Source: Penium margaritaceum
Taxonomy: Eukaryota > Streptophyta > Zygnematophyceae > Desmidiales > Peniaceae
Reading direction: 5' to 3'
Assembly: GCA_023375785.1 (NCBI GenBank)
Contig: SZWC01001561.1
Coordinates: 185,371 to 249,370 of the forward strand
Length of the DNA stretch: 64,000 nucleotides
Shown here: positions 11,150-20,221 of the stretch, one piece after another
Layout of the letters: each line of letters starts with the position of its first letter
How positions within the stretch are numbered: the stretch's first letter is position 1
Notes under the pieces: generated by a model
The model's input: only the letters and a program-made list of their open reading frames with translations
Databases searched by the model: none
Told to the model about the DNA's origin: nothing
Program-made: the position numbers and the translations under genes

Positions 11150-12820
11150 TCAGGCCAAGAGCTTTCGGGCTCGACTCCGGCACCGATCATCACTCCAGCA
11201 ATGACCAGGCTGGATTTGTCTCCATCGGCCCCACCGATCGGCGGTTCAGATGTGCAAACAGTAGCGTCGTGAACGCAAAGGGCGTGGGAGACAAGTTGGT
11301 GAGCATCAGCTTTAATGGTGCAGAGAAGGATCTACAGCTGCGTAACATGGTCTACATGCCCTCCTTTGCGGTAAACCTTCTTTCCGTATCAAAAACATCG
11401 GACAACGACATGACGGTGATGTTCACGCAGAAGAAGGCGGTCATCACCAGGAACGAGGAAATCAAGGTCATCTACGCCAACAAAGATCTCGTGGCACAGG
11501 TTCCATGGGTTGACGGACTCTACGTATTGCAGAAAATGGCAGCAAAGAGCTCGGAAGACGAGGGTCATGCGGGTGCAGCGGAGGCAGTGGTCTCGGCACC
11601 AACGCAGGAGAGCACACCAACGAGAACTGAAAATGCATCCTCTGCCGCAAAGGATGAAGACGTTGATCTGTGGCATAGACGCTTTGGGCACGTTGCAGAC
11701 AGCACGCTTCAAGTCATCCAACAACAACAGCTGGTCCGTGGCATGGATGGTTGCAAGAAGGATGCGGTTGGGTGTGCCAGCCTGTGTGAACCTTGCCTCC
11801 AAGGCAAGACCAAGCAAACGCGCTTTGAGCGCAATGGTCGCCGCGCAGAATCAGCCCTTGACCTGATTCACACCGATGTGTGCGGACCCTTTCGCACGGC
11901 GTGAAACGGTTGTAGCAAGTATTTTCTGACCTTCATAGACAACCACAGCCGCAAGGTGTGGATCTTCTTCCTCAAAACAAAGGGAGAGGTCAGAAAAAAG
12001 TTGCAGGAGTTTGTCGCCATGATGGAGCGGCAGACCGGAAAGAAAGTCAAAGCGATGCGGAGCGACAACAGCGGAGTGAACGAGGCATGCAAGGGCTGGT
12101 TGCGGCAACATGGGATCAACCACCAGCCCACAACGCCTTACACGCCGCAGAGCAATGGTGTTGCCGAATGGATGAATCAGACCATCCTTGGCATGGTGCG
12201 TAGCATGCTCTTTGATGTAAATCTTCCACCGCGGTCTAGGCGGAAGCGGCAAGAACGGCATGCTATCTTGTCAACCTAACTCCTGCGACTGCTCTGGGCA
12301 GGCGCGGATAGAAGAAGGGGAAGCAACAGATGACGCCACGAGAAGCTTTTCCAGGGAAGAAGCCGGACGCATCACACCTGAAAGTATTCGGCTGCACCGC
12401 ATGGGCAAAGGTCCAGGCGGGTGAGGGTGCCGGCAAGCTGGATGCAAGAGCGCAAAAGTGTGTTATGGTGGGCTATGAGACGGCCCACAAGACATACCGC
12501 TTGTGGGACCTGGCAGGAAGAAGACTCATCACCAGCTGGGACGTAACCTTTGGTGAAAGGAAACCAGGCAAGGAAGAGATTGTTGATACAACGCAAGCCC
12601 CAAAACAGGGAGAGTGGTTGGTGCTGCTGGAGTCAGGAGATCAAGCTCCCGAAAACTGGCAAGTGGTTCCTGTACAACAGGCCGTGAAGAAGAGTGGTGT
12701 GGCAAGGAGAGCGGCTGCGCAGGCTGACGCAGCGACGAGCTCCGACACAGAGTTGGAGACGTCCGAGGCCTCTGAGACCAGCTTGGAGACCAGTGGCTCT
12801 TCAAAAAAAGAAAACTGAAC
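11150..12820 (+). pseudogene. copia-A protease and integrase region (fossil)
   Basis: The protease is recognised by GLDSGTDHHSSN near 11170 (aspartic protease D-S-G). The pre-integrase zinc domain is near 11670-11820 (LWHRRFGHV, then CEPCLQGK). The integrase core follows with LIHTDVCGPF, FLTFIDNHSRKVWIF, AMRSDNSG and GVAEWMNQTILGMVRSML (about 12150-12215), then the copia-type tail with HLKVFGCTAWAK and a Thr/Ser/Glu-rich linker. Protease before integrase before reverse transcriptase is diagnostic of Ty1/copia. The region is broken. Confidence 0.88.
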
Positions 12821-12979
12821 TCCAGGGCAGCCAACAGCACAGGAGCAACAGCATTGCAAACATCCACCAGCAATGCAACGTCGGAGCACACGAAAAAGAA
12901 AACAAACTCCAAAGTACGACGCTGACACCGGAAGCTGGACTGGACTGAGTTGGTCCTGTTTGGCTTAGGGAGAGCCACT

Positions 12980-13551
12980 CACTGTGGCTAAGGCGCTGGC
13001 AAGGCCCAAAGCGGCCAAGTGGAAGGAAGCGGTGGACAGCGAGCTCGCGTCCATCGAAAAAAATGGCACATGGGTGCTGGTGGACAGACCCGCTAACGCA
13101 CACGTGGTGGGCTCAAAGTGGGTGCTCAGGTTGAAGCGGAAGCAAGATGATAGCATCGACAAGTACAAGGCAAGAGTCGTGGCGAAAGGATTCTCACAAC
13201 GCGCAGGGTCTGAGTATGATGAGACCTTCGCACCGGTTGTCACGTTTGCCTCAATCAGGTCCCTGCTTGCCATTGCTACTGCCAAAGACCTTGAGATCCA
13301 CCAGATGGATGTGAAGACAGCCTTCTTTTATGGGACGCTCGACATGGAGGTGCTAATGGATATACCGGAAGGTGTCAAAGCACCCGAGGGTAAGGTGTGC
13401 AAGCTGGTGAAGGCATTGTACGGGCTGAAATAGGCCCCACGGATCTGGTACAAGGAGATGGACAGCTTCATGGCTGAGATCTCCTTTGCACATTGCAAGA
13501 ATGATCCGAGCGTCTATGTGCGGGAGGACGAACGTGGCTTGCTACTTTTGG
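12980..13551 (+). pseudogene. copia-A reverse transcriptase region, cut by an assembly gap (fossil)
   Basis: Recognisable copia RT blocks are SKWVLRLKRK, YKARVVAKGFSQ, YDETFAPV, IHQMDVKTAFFYG and VCKLVKALYGLK. The catalytic YVDD block would fall in the unsequenced 13552-14521. The region is part of a broken element. Confidence 0.88.
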
Positions 13552-14521
13552 NNNNNNNNNNNNNNNNNNNNNNNNNNNNNNNNNNNNNNNNNNNNNNNNN
13601 NNNNNNNNNNNNNNNNNNNNNNNNNNNNNNNNNNNNNNNNNNNNNNNNNNNNNNNNNNNNNNNNNNNNNNNNNNNNNNNNNNNNNNNNNNNNNNNNNNNN
13701 NNNNNNNNNNNNNNNNNNNNNNNNNNNNNNNNNNNNNNNNNNNNNNNNNNNNNNNNNNNNNNNNNNNNNNNNNNNNNNNNNNNNNNNNNNNNNNNNNNNN
13801 NNNNNNNNNNNNNNNNNNNNNNNNNNNNNNNNNNNNNNNNNNNNNNNNNNNNNNNNNNNNNNNNNNNNNNNNNNNNNNNNNNNNNNNNNNNNNNNNNNNN
13901 NNNNNNNNNNNNNNNNNNNNNNNNNNNNNNNNNNNNNNNNNNNNNNNNNNNNNNNNNNNNNNNNNNNNNNNNNNNNNNNNNNNNNNNNNNNNNNNNNNNN
14001 NNNNNNNNNNNNNNNNNNNNNNNNNNNNNNNNNNNNNNNNNNNNNNNNNNNNNNNNNNNNNNNNNNNNNNNNNNNNNNNNNNNNNNNNNNNNNNNNNNNN
14101 NNNNNNNNNNNNNNNNNNNNNNNNNNNNNNNNNNNNNNNNNNNNNNNNNNNNNNNNNNNNNNNNNNNNNNNNNNNNNNNNNNNNNNNNNNNNNNNNNNNN
14201 NNNNNNNNNNNNNNNNNNNNNNNNNNNNNNNNNNNNNNNNNNNNNNNNNNNNNNNNNNNNNNNNNNNNNNNNNNNNNNNNNNNNNNNNNNNNNNNNNNNN
14301 NNNNNNNNNNNNNNNNNNNNNNNNNNNNNNNNNNNNNNNNNNNNNNNNNNNNNNNNNNNNNNNNNNNNNNNNNNNNNNNNNNNNNNNNNNNNNNNNNNNN
14401 NNNNNNNNNNNNNNNNNNNNNNNNNNNNNNNNNNNNNNNNNNNNNNNNNNNNNNNNNNNNNNNNNNNNNNNNNNNNNNNNNNNNNNNNNNNNNNNNNNNN
14501 NNNNNNNNNNNNNNNNNNNNN
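13552..14521. other. assembly gap (970 N)
   Basis: A run of N inside the copia-A reverse transcriptase. ORFs reported across it are meaningless. Confidence 1.
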
Positions 14522-14629
14522 AACCACTAAGCCACTAAGGCTTGTCTTTTTGGTGTTCCTTTTTGGAGTCACTCCTGCCATGGTGAGGAGCATCATTCCA
14601 ACACCAACCCTGGGCCAGAACACTGGCAA

Positions 14630-15194
14630 GTGGTGAAGCGGATTTTTCGCTACCTCAAAAAGACTCGGCACGTTGGACTTTGGTTTGGAGGTCTAGAAGG
14701 ATCAGACTTGCTGCGACTAACATGCTACACTGACGCGGACTGGGGAGGACGGATTGATGATAGGAAGTCCACCTCAGGTTTCTTCTGTCTTCTCAACGGT
14801 GGTACGGTCTCGTGGAGAAGCAGGAAGCAGGACTGCGTCTCGCTTTCTACTGCTAAGGCGGAGCACATTGCACTCTTCGAAGTGTGCAAGGAAACACAGT
14901 GGCTTCGCAGTTTTCTTGATGAGATCAAAGTACCAGAAGAGGAAGCAACCGTCATCTGCATCGAAAACCAAAAGTGCCATCGCTGTGGCAGAGGATGATA
15001 TGATCTCCCGGCGCACAAAGCACACTGATATTCGGTACCACTACTCACGTGACCTTGTCGCCAAGGGTGTCGTGGAACTGGAGCTCGTCACAACCAAGAA
15101 AATGCTTGAGGACTTCTTGACAAAGCCGCTAGACAGCGACTTGCATGTTGCAGGTGCTCGAGGAGTCGGCTTGGTGGATGCAAGAGATGAGAAC
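14630..15194 (+). pseudogene. copia-A RNase H region (fossil)
   Basis: It carries copia RNase H blocks: YTDADWGG, DRKSTSGFFCLLNGGTVSW, SRKQDCVSLSTAKAEH, KHTDIRYHYSRD and LEDFLTKPL. It degrades the RNA of the RNA/DNA hybrid in this superfamily. The purine tract GCAAGGGAGAGAT (15283-15295) follows and directly abuts the 3' LTR, where plus-strand priming would occur. Confidence 0.88.
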
Positions 15195-15295
15195 TAAAGA
15201 CGGGGAACATTGACATGCACAAATACAACCTAGAGCTACAGGTTCATACCAAAGAAAACTACCACAGCAGGTGGCCTAAGGTGCAAGGGAGAGAT

Positions 15296-15985
15296 TGTTG
15301 TTCTTCTATGCCCCATGGCGACTTCTATGGCTTGACGGACAGGTTGGGCATGCACTGCTCCCTTGGAGTAAGTCCCCCAAACCTTGTTTGTGGTGCAAGT
15401 CCAAGCGAGACACCAGAAGTGTAGCACACCGGATAGCATGTTGGACTTAGGGACAAAAGGTCCTGCGATCGAGCCTTGATGTGCGCAGGAGGTTTTTGAC
15501 CTTCTTGCACAGGGGGGAAGTTTCTTAGACATTTCTCCATGCATGAGAAGAGTGCGCCACTTGGCGGTCAATGGATGCGTCAATTGGCGGACTGGTGAGG
15601 TGGTGTGGAGTGACCACCCCAAAAGTGCCACTACCCACACACCTTAGAAGCCAGGCCTAGGACTATATGTACCAGGCTCATTCCTCATTCTAATTACACA
15701 ATCTGGCCTTAGATGCTCCTCACAGAGTTGTCCAACTAAGGAACAGTATAAAGAATACACTGGTTGGTCTAAGCCCACGGAGTTAGTCTTTGACTAGCAC
15801 CTCGCGCGAAAGTGACCAAGTGTTAAGTGGACACAGTTGCTAGCAAGTGATTGCCTAGGAACTGCTCAGTGTGGAACCGTGATCCTGAGGGTGATATCTT
15901 CTCCTAGCTGAAATGCTAGGAGCGGACGGCAGGTGCTATTGTGTCGGCCCTGTTTTTTATTCCGTTTTCCTCAGGCCAGTTGACA
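15296..15985 (+). repeat. copia-A 3' LTR
   Basis: 690 bp, collinear with 9101-9785 with about two dozen substitutions and one indel of about 5 bases next to the tRNA-related segment. It contains CAGTATAAAG near 15745, a possible TATA box. It ends TGACA and is followed by the target duplication CACTT. Confidence 0.92.
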
Positions 15986-16198
15986 CACTTTCGCTTCACC
16001 TCAACTCTCTCTCGCCCGGCTACTTGTCTACCTCGCACCTCTGTCTGATGCATCACTTCTTCTCAAGCGCGTGCGAATAACTCCTATGGCCGTCTCTCAT
16101 CTCTTTGCCTCCAGTATCCTGCTGACGTACTTTCATATATCGCCGTACTTCTGCCTGCTTCTTCCATTGCTATCATTGCTCACTAACTTATTCTGAGA

Positions 16199-16210
16199 TG
16201 GTATCGGAGC
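16199..16210 (+). other. LTR-B copy 1 primer-binding site (initiator-Met tRNA type)
   Basis: TGGTATCGGAGC directly after the LTR differs at one position from the plant copia site TGGTATCAGAGC, which the second LTR-B copy has exactly (27053-27064). Confidence 0.8.
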
Positions 16211-16780
16211 ATCAAGCAAATGATGTCAGTAGAACTGCTCTGACTGCTCCTCAAGGTGGAATGACTTCTCGTCATCCCACTAAAGCCCTACGCCCAATCG
16301 GCATCCTTGGCAAAGAATCGGTGAAAGCTTGTCCAGAATAACCACAAGCAAGGTTCAAACCGCCGCCTGTCGCCATCTTCATCGAAGCTTCGTGACCCCG
16401 AAACTCTGCCTTCCTGCAAGAAGACTTCTCCCTCTATCCTCCTTCAGATGTCAGAAGCATTCTTGCCTTCTTCAGCTGCCTCATCTGCTTCGTCGCCTCC
16501 ATCCAGATAAGCCTCATCATCCTCACTCTAAGCCTGTAAGACAAAACATGGGTCTTGAGTTCAGGTCTCGCGATTCCGTGACCGAGTCTAGACTCGCGAG
16601 TCCGGTTCTACCACGTACAATCAACTCGCGATGGCAAGAGTACGGCGTATGATCGCGATTCCTCCTGGGATGGCAGCGGCAGCCGGATTTGGGGGGAGGG
16701 GGGAGGAGGAGGAAAATGATACTGGGATCTGGTTCGGCATCCACCATCTCGGGAGGTTCGGTGCCATTAACGAGGCACCA

Positions 16781-16816
<36 letters not shown>

Positions 16817-16850
16817 CCTCCCCCCTCTCCCTTTTTGTGCCTGCCCATGC
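16211..16850 (+). mobile_element. LTR-B copy 1 internal region, no recognisable pol
   Basis: This sequence is shared with 27065-27690. It contains a Ser/Pro-coding-like stretch, several GACTCGCGAGTC-type words (16565-16640), a G-rich tract (16691-16712), a small GGTGCC/GGCACC inverted repeat near 16762-16781 and a long C run (16786-16813). No Gag, integrase, RT or RNase H is recognised before the hAT sequence begins, which is odd for an autonomous copia element. Confidence 0.6.
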
Positions 16851-18621
16851 TTTGATGCCTGCCCCTCTTTCAGTGGCCAGGGCTGTGTATCCTAGAATTT
16901 GCAATTTGCTGCCCATTTGTACATAGGGTTTCACGGGTTGTGCGAGCCTACACCCTCCCTAGTGTTTCATAACAGGTTGTGCCTGCACTTCCGGTGTTTC
17001 TCCTAAGGCACCTCTGGGCTTTTGACCCGGCCAATTGGCTGGGCTCTAACAGCACCAATGGCCTCACAAGCATCAGTGCAGCAGCTGCATCATCATCAGC
17101 AGCAGCAGCAGCAGCAACAGGGACAGCAGTTGCAGCAGCAGGGGCAGCAGCAAGAGGTGTAGAAGATGCAGCAGCAGAATCCCAGCACCTCAGCCTCTAA
17201 GCCAGGCGGGAATCTCATTCAGGCCACGCTGAACACGCGAGGATGGGTGGAAAAGCACAAAGCGAAGCCGTCCGTGGTCTGGATGGTTTTCACCTACGTG
17301 GTCATCAATGGCGAGCCACGGGCTGCGTGCACGCTGTGTCCCAAATGCACTGGACTGAAGGGGACCTTTGGGCTGAACCATAGCAACACGTCAGGCATGT
17401 GGAAACACCTGCGGCTTGAGCACAACGAAAAACACAAGGAGTTAAAGGCATTGGACGTTCAGCAGAGCCTCCTCAATGCAACAAGGGCAGCCACCGACAC
17501 TACAGCCAAGGTGGACCTATGAACACGTAATTTGCACGTGGTGCCACTGGTGTAGGGCTGGCTTTCAACAATGAGTACTTCCTATGCTGCATCTGGAAAC
17601 ATGTTGTAGACAAAAACCAGAGTTTCTTGAGCATCGAATCTTTCTGGCTGCGGCAAGCTTTTCTCCACTGCAATCCTTTTGCTATTCTGCCAGATAGGAT
17701 CACACTAACACGGCTGTTGAAGAACGGTGCTGCTGCGTTTTGCGAGAAGCTCTGGAAGATGTTAATGGCCGTGGTTTTAGGTGTGTCTTTCATGACCGAT
17801 GGTTGGGAATCTGAAGCCAATCAAAAGTATTCGGGTGTTACAGCGTACAAGATTGCTGACTAGCAGATGCAGAGTGTGGCCCAGGCTTTCCCGTCTTGCG
17901 ATGATGATGCCATATCCGCCACTGTCTTTGACTTGTTCGCTGCTACTGTGAAAGAGTAGGGGCCTAAGGACAAGATGTACTGTGTGACCATGACAAGGAC
18001 AGTGTGAACGACTCCATGGTGGACACTTTTTTGGTGCTGGAGAACGACAGGTTTGACAAGGATGGTCACATCCGATGCATGGGCCATATTCTCAACCTGG
18101 CTGTGAAAGACTTGATTGCAGCAGAGCAGGCGGAGGAGCACCTTCGCGTGGCCCGAGACATAGTAAATCATGTGAGTAGGTCTGCAAAGTGTGAGCAGTC
18201 ACTCGTTGACGCTTGTCAGGCCCGTAGCGTCAACTACCTTTCTTTGCACCTTGACACCCCCACAAGATGGAACAGTACGCTTGACACGTGTGAAAGGGAG
18301 GTGAGAATAAAAGAGCTGCTTGATGAGTGGCTCCAGTCACGGGATCCTGCCCTGATTCCCAGTGGGCAAGATTCGGAGCTGCTGGGCATGGTGATTGCGA
18401 TTCTGAAGCCGTTCAAGGGCTTCACCGAAGACCTCATTGGGAAGGAGTACCGTACCCTCTCACTTGTGGTGCCATTCTTTAGCACCATCTTGCAGAAACT
18501 ACACATCTGGCGCGTGAAAGCTACCAAAGCAACAGAGAAGAAGTAGAAGAAGGCAAGTATTGATAGCACGAAGATGCTGCTGTTGACACTGCAGCCGGGG
18601 CTGGCCAGTGCAGTTGAGAAG

Positions 18622-18757
18622 GTGAGAAACGGGTGGTGGTGGTGTTGTTTTTGGTGGTGTTGTTTGTGGTTGTGCTCAGTTTCCGTAGGATTGTATGCTG
18701 TTGTTTGACGATTTCTTATGTTTTTTTTCTTCTATTTTTGCGCTTGTGGTATTGCAG
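18622..18757 (+). other. hAT transposase intron 1
   Basis: 136 bp from GTGAGA to TTGCAG between phase-0 exons, with a TGGTGG-rich start and a T-rich 3' part. Removing it joins ...SAVEK to LEKYVNTC..., which reads on in frame. Confidence 0.75.
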
Positions 18758-18853
18758 CTCGAGAAATACGTGAATACGTGTAGCATCCGCCATGTGGTTG
18801 CAATGGTGATTGATCGACGGTTCTGGTTTGGATTTTTTGACCGGGTGCACAAG

Positions 18854-19007
18854 GTAAAAACAAGCCAGGGGGTGGTGATGGCGGCGGTGGTGGTGGTGGT
18901 GGTGATGGTGGTGGTGGCGGTGGTTCTCTGCATTCAAAATGTACTTTCACAGTCCTCATGTGAATTAACTTGTTTTTTCTTTTGTTCCCATTGTGTGTTT
19001 TATGCAG
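18854..19007 (+). other. hAT transposase intron 2
   Basis: 154 bp from GTAAAA to TATGCAG. It contains a GGTGGT microsatellite-like stretch at 18875-18922 and a T-rich acceptor region. The 96-bp exon between the two introns is exactly 32 codons. Confidence 0.75.
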
Positions 19008-20044
19008 CTTATAGGAATCAAGTCAACAGTGGAGCTCAAGGTCAAGGTGCTTGATTTTTTCAAACCCTACTTTACCAAGGTAAAGGATGAATGGAGGACT
19101 GCGGCTACATCAGCAGAGGCAGCTCCCACAGCAGCGGCAGCAAAGATGCTGACAACGACATGATGGCGATGTCTACCAACATACCTGCAACAGTAGTAGC
19201 TGCAAGCAGCATCAGCCAAAAGGAGGCTGGTCCAGCAGCAGCCGGAAACAAGGGGCGCGGGAAGCAGAGGCGACAGAGCATGCTGGAGGCCGCACTACTA
19301 GACCCAATGGACGAGCTGTATGAAGAGCCAGAACCTGCTGTGCAAGCGGTGGTGCTGGAAACGATCAAAGAAGAATTTGAATTGTATAAGAAGGAGGTAA
19401 GAAATGGACGGTGTTGCAACGTCTTGCAATTTTACAAGGAGCACTACACCAACTACCCTAAGTTTCTCTTGGTAGTGTAGGATGTGCTTGCCATACCAGC
19501 AAGAAGCACACCCTCTGAGCGCATGTTCTTGCTCATGGGCAGAGTTGTGACAGACTTCCGATATTCTTTGTCCCTGCTGACTCTTCATGATTTTCTCTGC
19601 CTCAAAACGTGGATCAATGATCCAGCACTCAGGCATTTTACAGTGGCACCCAATGGTACTGTGGCTGAGGAGCTGGTCGGGATCAAGGAGAAGGAGAAGG
19701 CAGCAAGTCGAGCAGAGAGGAGAGCTGTGAAAGCAACATAGAAGCAGGACAAGGCTGCCGTAGGTGGGGATGATGCTACAGCAGAGGATGCGCATGAAGA
19801 TGAAGACAAAGATGAAGATGAGGAAGATGACAGTAGTTCACAGGACTCAGAGGAGGATGAGAACAACAAGGATGGGAATGATGATAAAGACGGTGGCTCT
19901 GTCATGGGGGATGATGATGACGATGATGATGTTATAGAGACAAACTAGTCATGTCTTGACATGTTTTGAAACAGGTCGTTTTCCATGCTTTTGTTCCAGC
20001 CTACGTTTGCGTCCATTTCAATCCATGCTTGTGTTTTGTTCTAC

Positions 20045-20221
20045 CCGGATCCAGTGACTGGAAATGACATGGATAACAGTGTTACCAGATTCCAGTGTCG
20101 TGTTCCACCCTAATTCAGTGACTGGAAATGACACAGAGACAGTGCTCTGTTCCACCCTATGTTATGCTGTGTTACCACATGTGTTCTGTTGCAATCACAG
20201 AATCAGTTATTGGAGATGACA
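20045..20221 (+). repeat. degenerate repeat at the hAT 3' end
   Basis: Three copies of a CAGTGACTGGAAATGACA-like word (about 20052, 20117 and 20201) lie in longer similar stretches with GTTCCACCCTA and GTGTTACCA. hAT elements often carry subterminal repeats bound by the transposase, so this may mark the right end. Confidence 0.5.

Larger units (their letters stand above)
9101..15985 (+). mobile_element. copia-A: nested Ty1/copia element with both LTRs and target duplication
   Basis: Two LTRs (9101-9785 and 15296-15985), both starting TGTTGTTCTTC and ending GTTGACA, bound a 5.5-kb interior. The flanking 5-bp duplication CACTT is at 9096-9100 and 15986-15990, and the second LTR-B copy shows the empty site. 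The order of parts is leader, Gag, protease, integrase, reverse transcriptase, RNase H, which is the Ty1/copia order. The LTRs differ at about two dozen of roughly 685 positions (3-4 percent), so the insertion is fairly young relative to its host LTR-B. The structure is whole, but the coding region is broken in roughly half a dozen places, and 970 bases of it are unsequenced. Confidence 0.92.
7655..16198 (+). mobile_element. LTR-B copy 1, 5' LTR split by two nested insertions
   Basis: The LTR is present in three pieces, 7655-7728, 8691-9100 and 15991-16198, which together give about 692 bp. It starts TGTCAG and ends TTCTGAGA, directly before a primer-binding site. The second copy at 26386-27052 is uninterrupted and shows the order of the pieces and both empty insertion sites. 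A TATA-like GGTATAAGGAGG lies near 8908. The pieces are separated by a 953-bp DNA transposon and by complete copia-A, so this LTR is older than both. No 3' LTR is visible before the satellite resumes at 20222. It is a broken fossil. Confidence 0.8.
17059..19948 (+). pseudogene. hAT transposase (BED finger, hAT C-terminal dimerisation domain), decayed
   Basis: hAT transposases bind transposon ends and cut and paste them with an RNase H-like DDE core. The N-terminus is Gln-rich (from ATG 17059; alternative ATG 17166). A BED zinc finger follows at 17275-17430: CTLCPKC, then MWKHLRLEHNEKH. Core blocks are FMTDGWESEANQKYSGVTAY (about 17790) and MGHILNLAVKDLI (about 18080). The C-terminal dimerisation domain is DVLAIPARSTPSERMF ... 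GRVVTD ... FLCLKTW (19480-19610), followed by an Asp/Glu-rich tail. Two phase-0 introns, 18622-18757 and 18854-19007, have AAG|GT donors and GCAG acceptors. Damage: TAG codons at 17160, 17861, 17957, 18544, 19478 and 19739; frame changes near 17520 (with TGA and TAA close by), 17995 and 19080-19150. The last could instead be a third intron (GTAAAG at 19080). Confidence 0.88.
16851..20221 (+). mobile_element. hAT-superfamily DNA transposon (decayed), fused to the LTR-B internal region
   Basis: The segment holds a 5' untranslated part, a spliced transposase gene and a 3' part with short repeats, then abuts satellite at 20222. A plausible left end is the CAGTGGCCAGGGCTG near 16871, but I could not match it to an inverted copy at the right end nor find an 8-bp target duplication, so the exact boundaries are uncertain. 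The same 5' part, in the same position after the LTR-B internal region, recurs at about 27690-27857. Confidence 0.75.

Noticed and set aside
13458-14671. Long ORFs across 13458-14671 on both strands
   Set aside because: They run through 970 N; the open frame is produced by unknown bases.
16631-16895. Pro-rich or Gly-rich ORFs
   Set aside because: They are translations of the long C run and its complement.
16979-17200. Ala-rich ORF overlapping the hAT start
   Set aside because: Alternative frame of the CAG repeat that encodes the Gln-rich hAT N-terminus.
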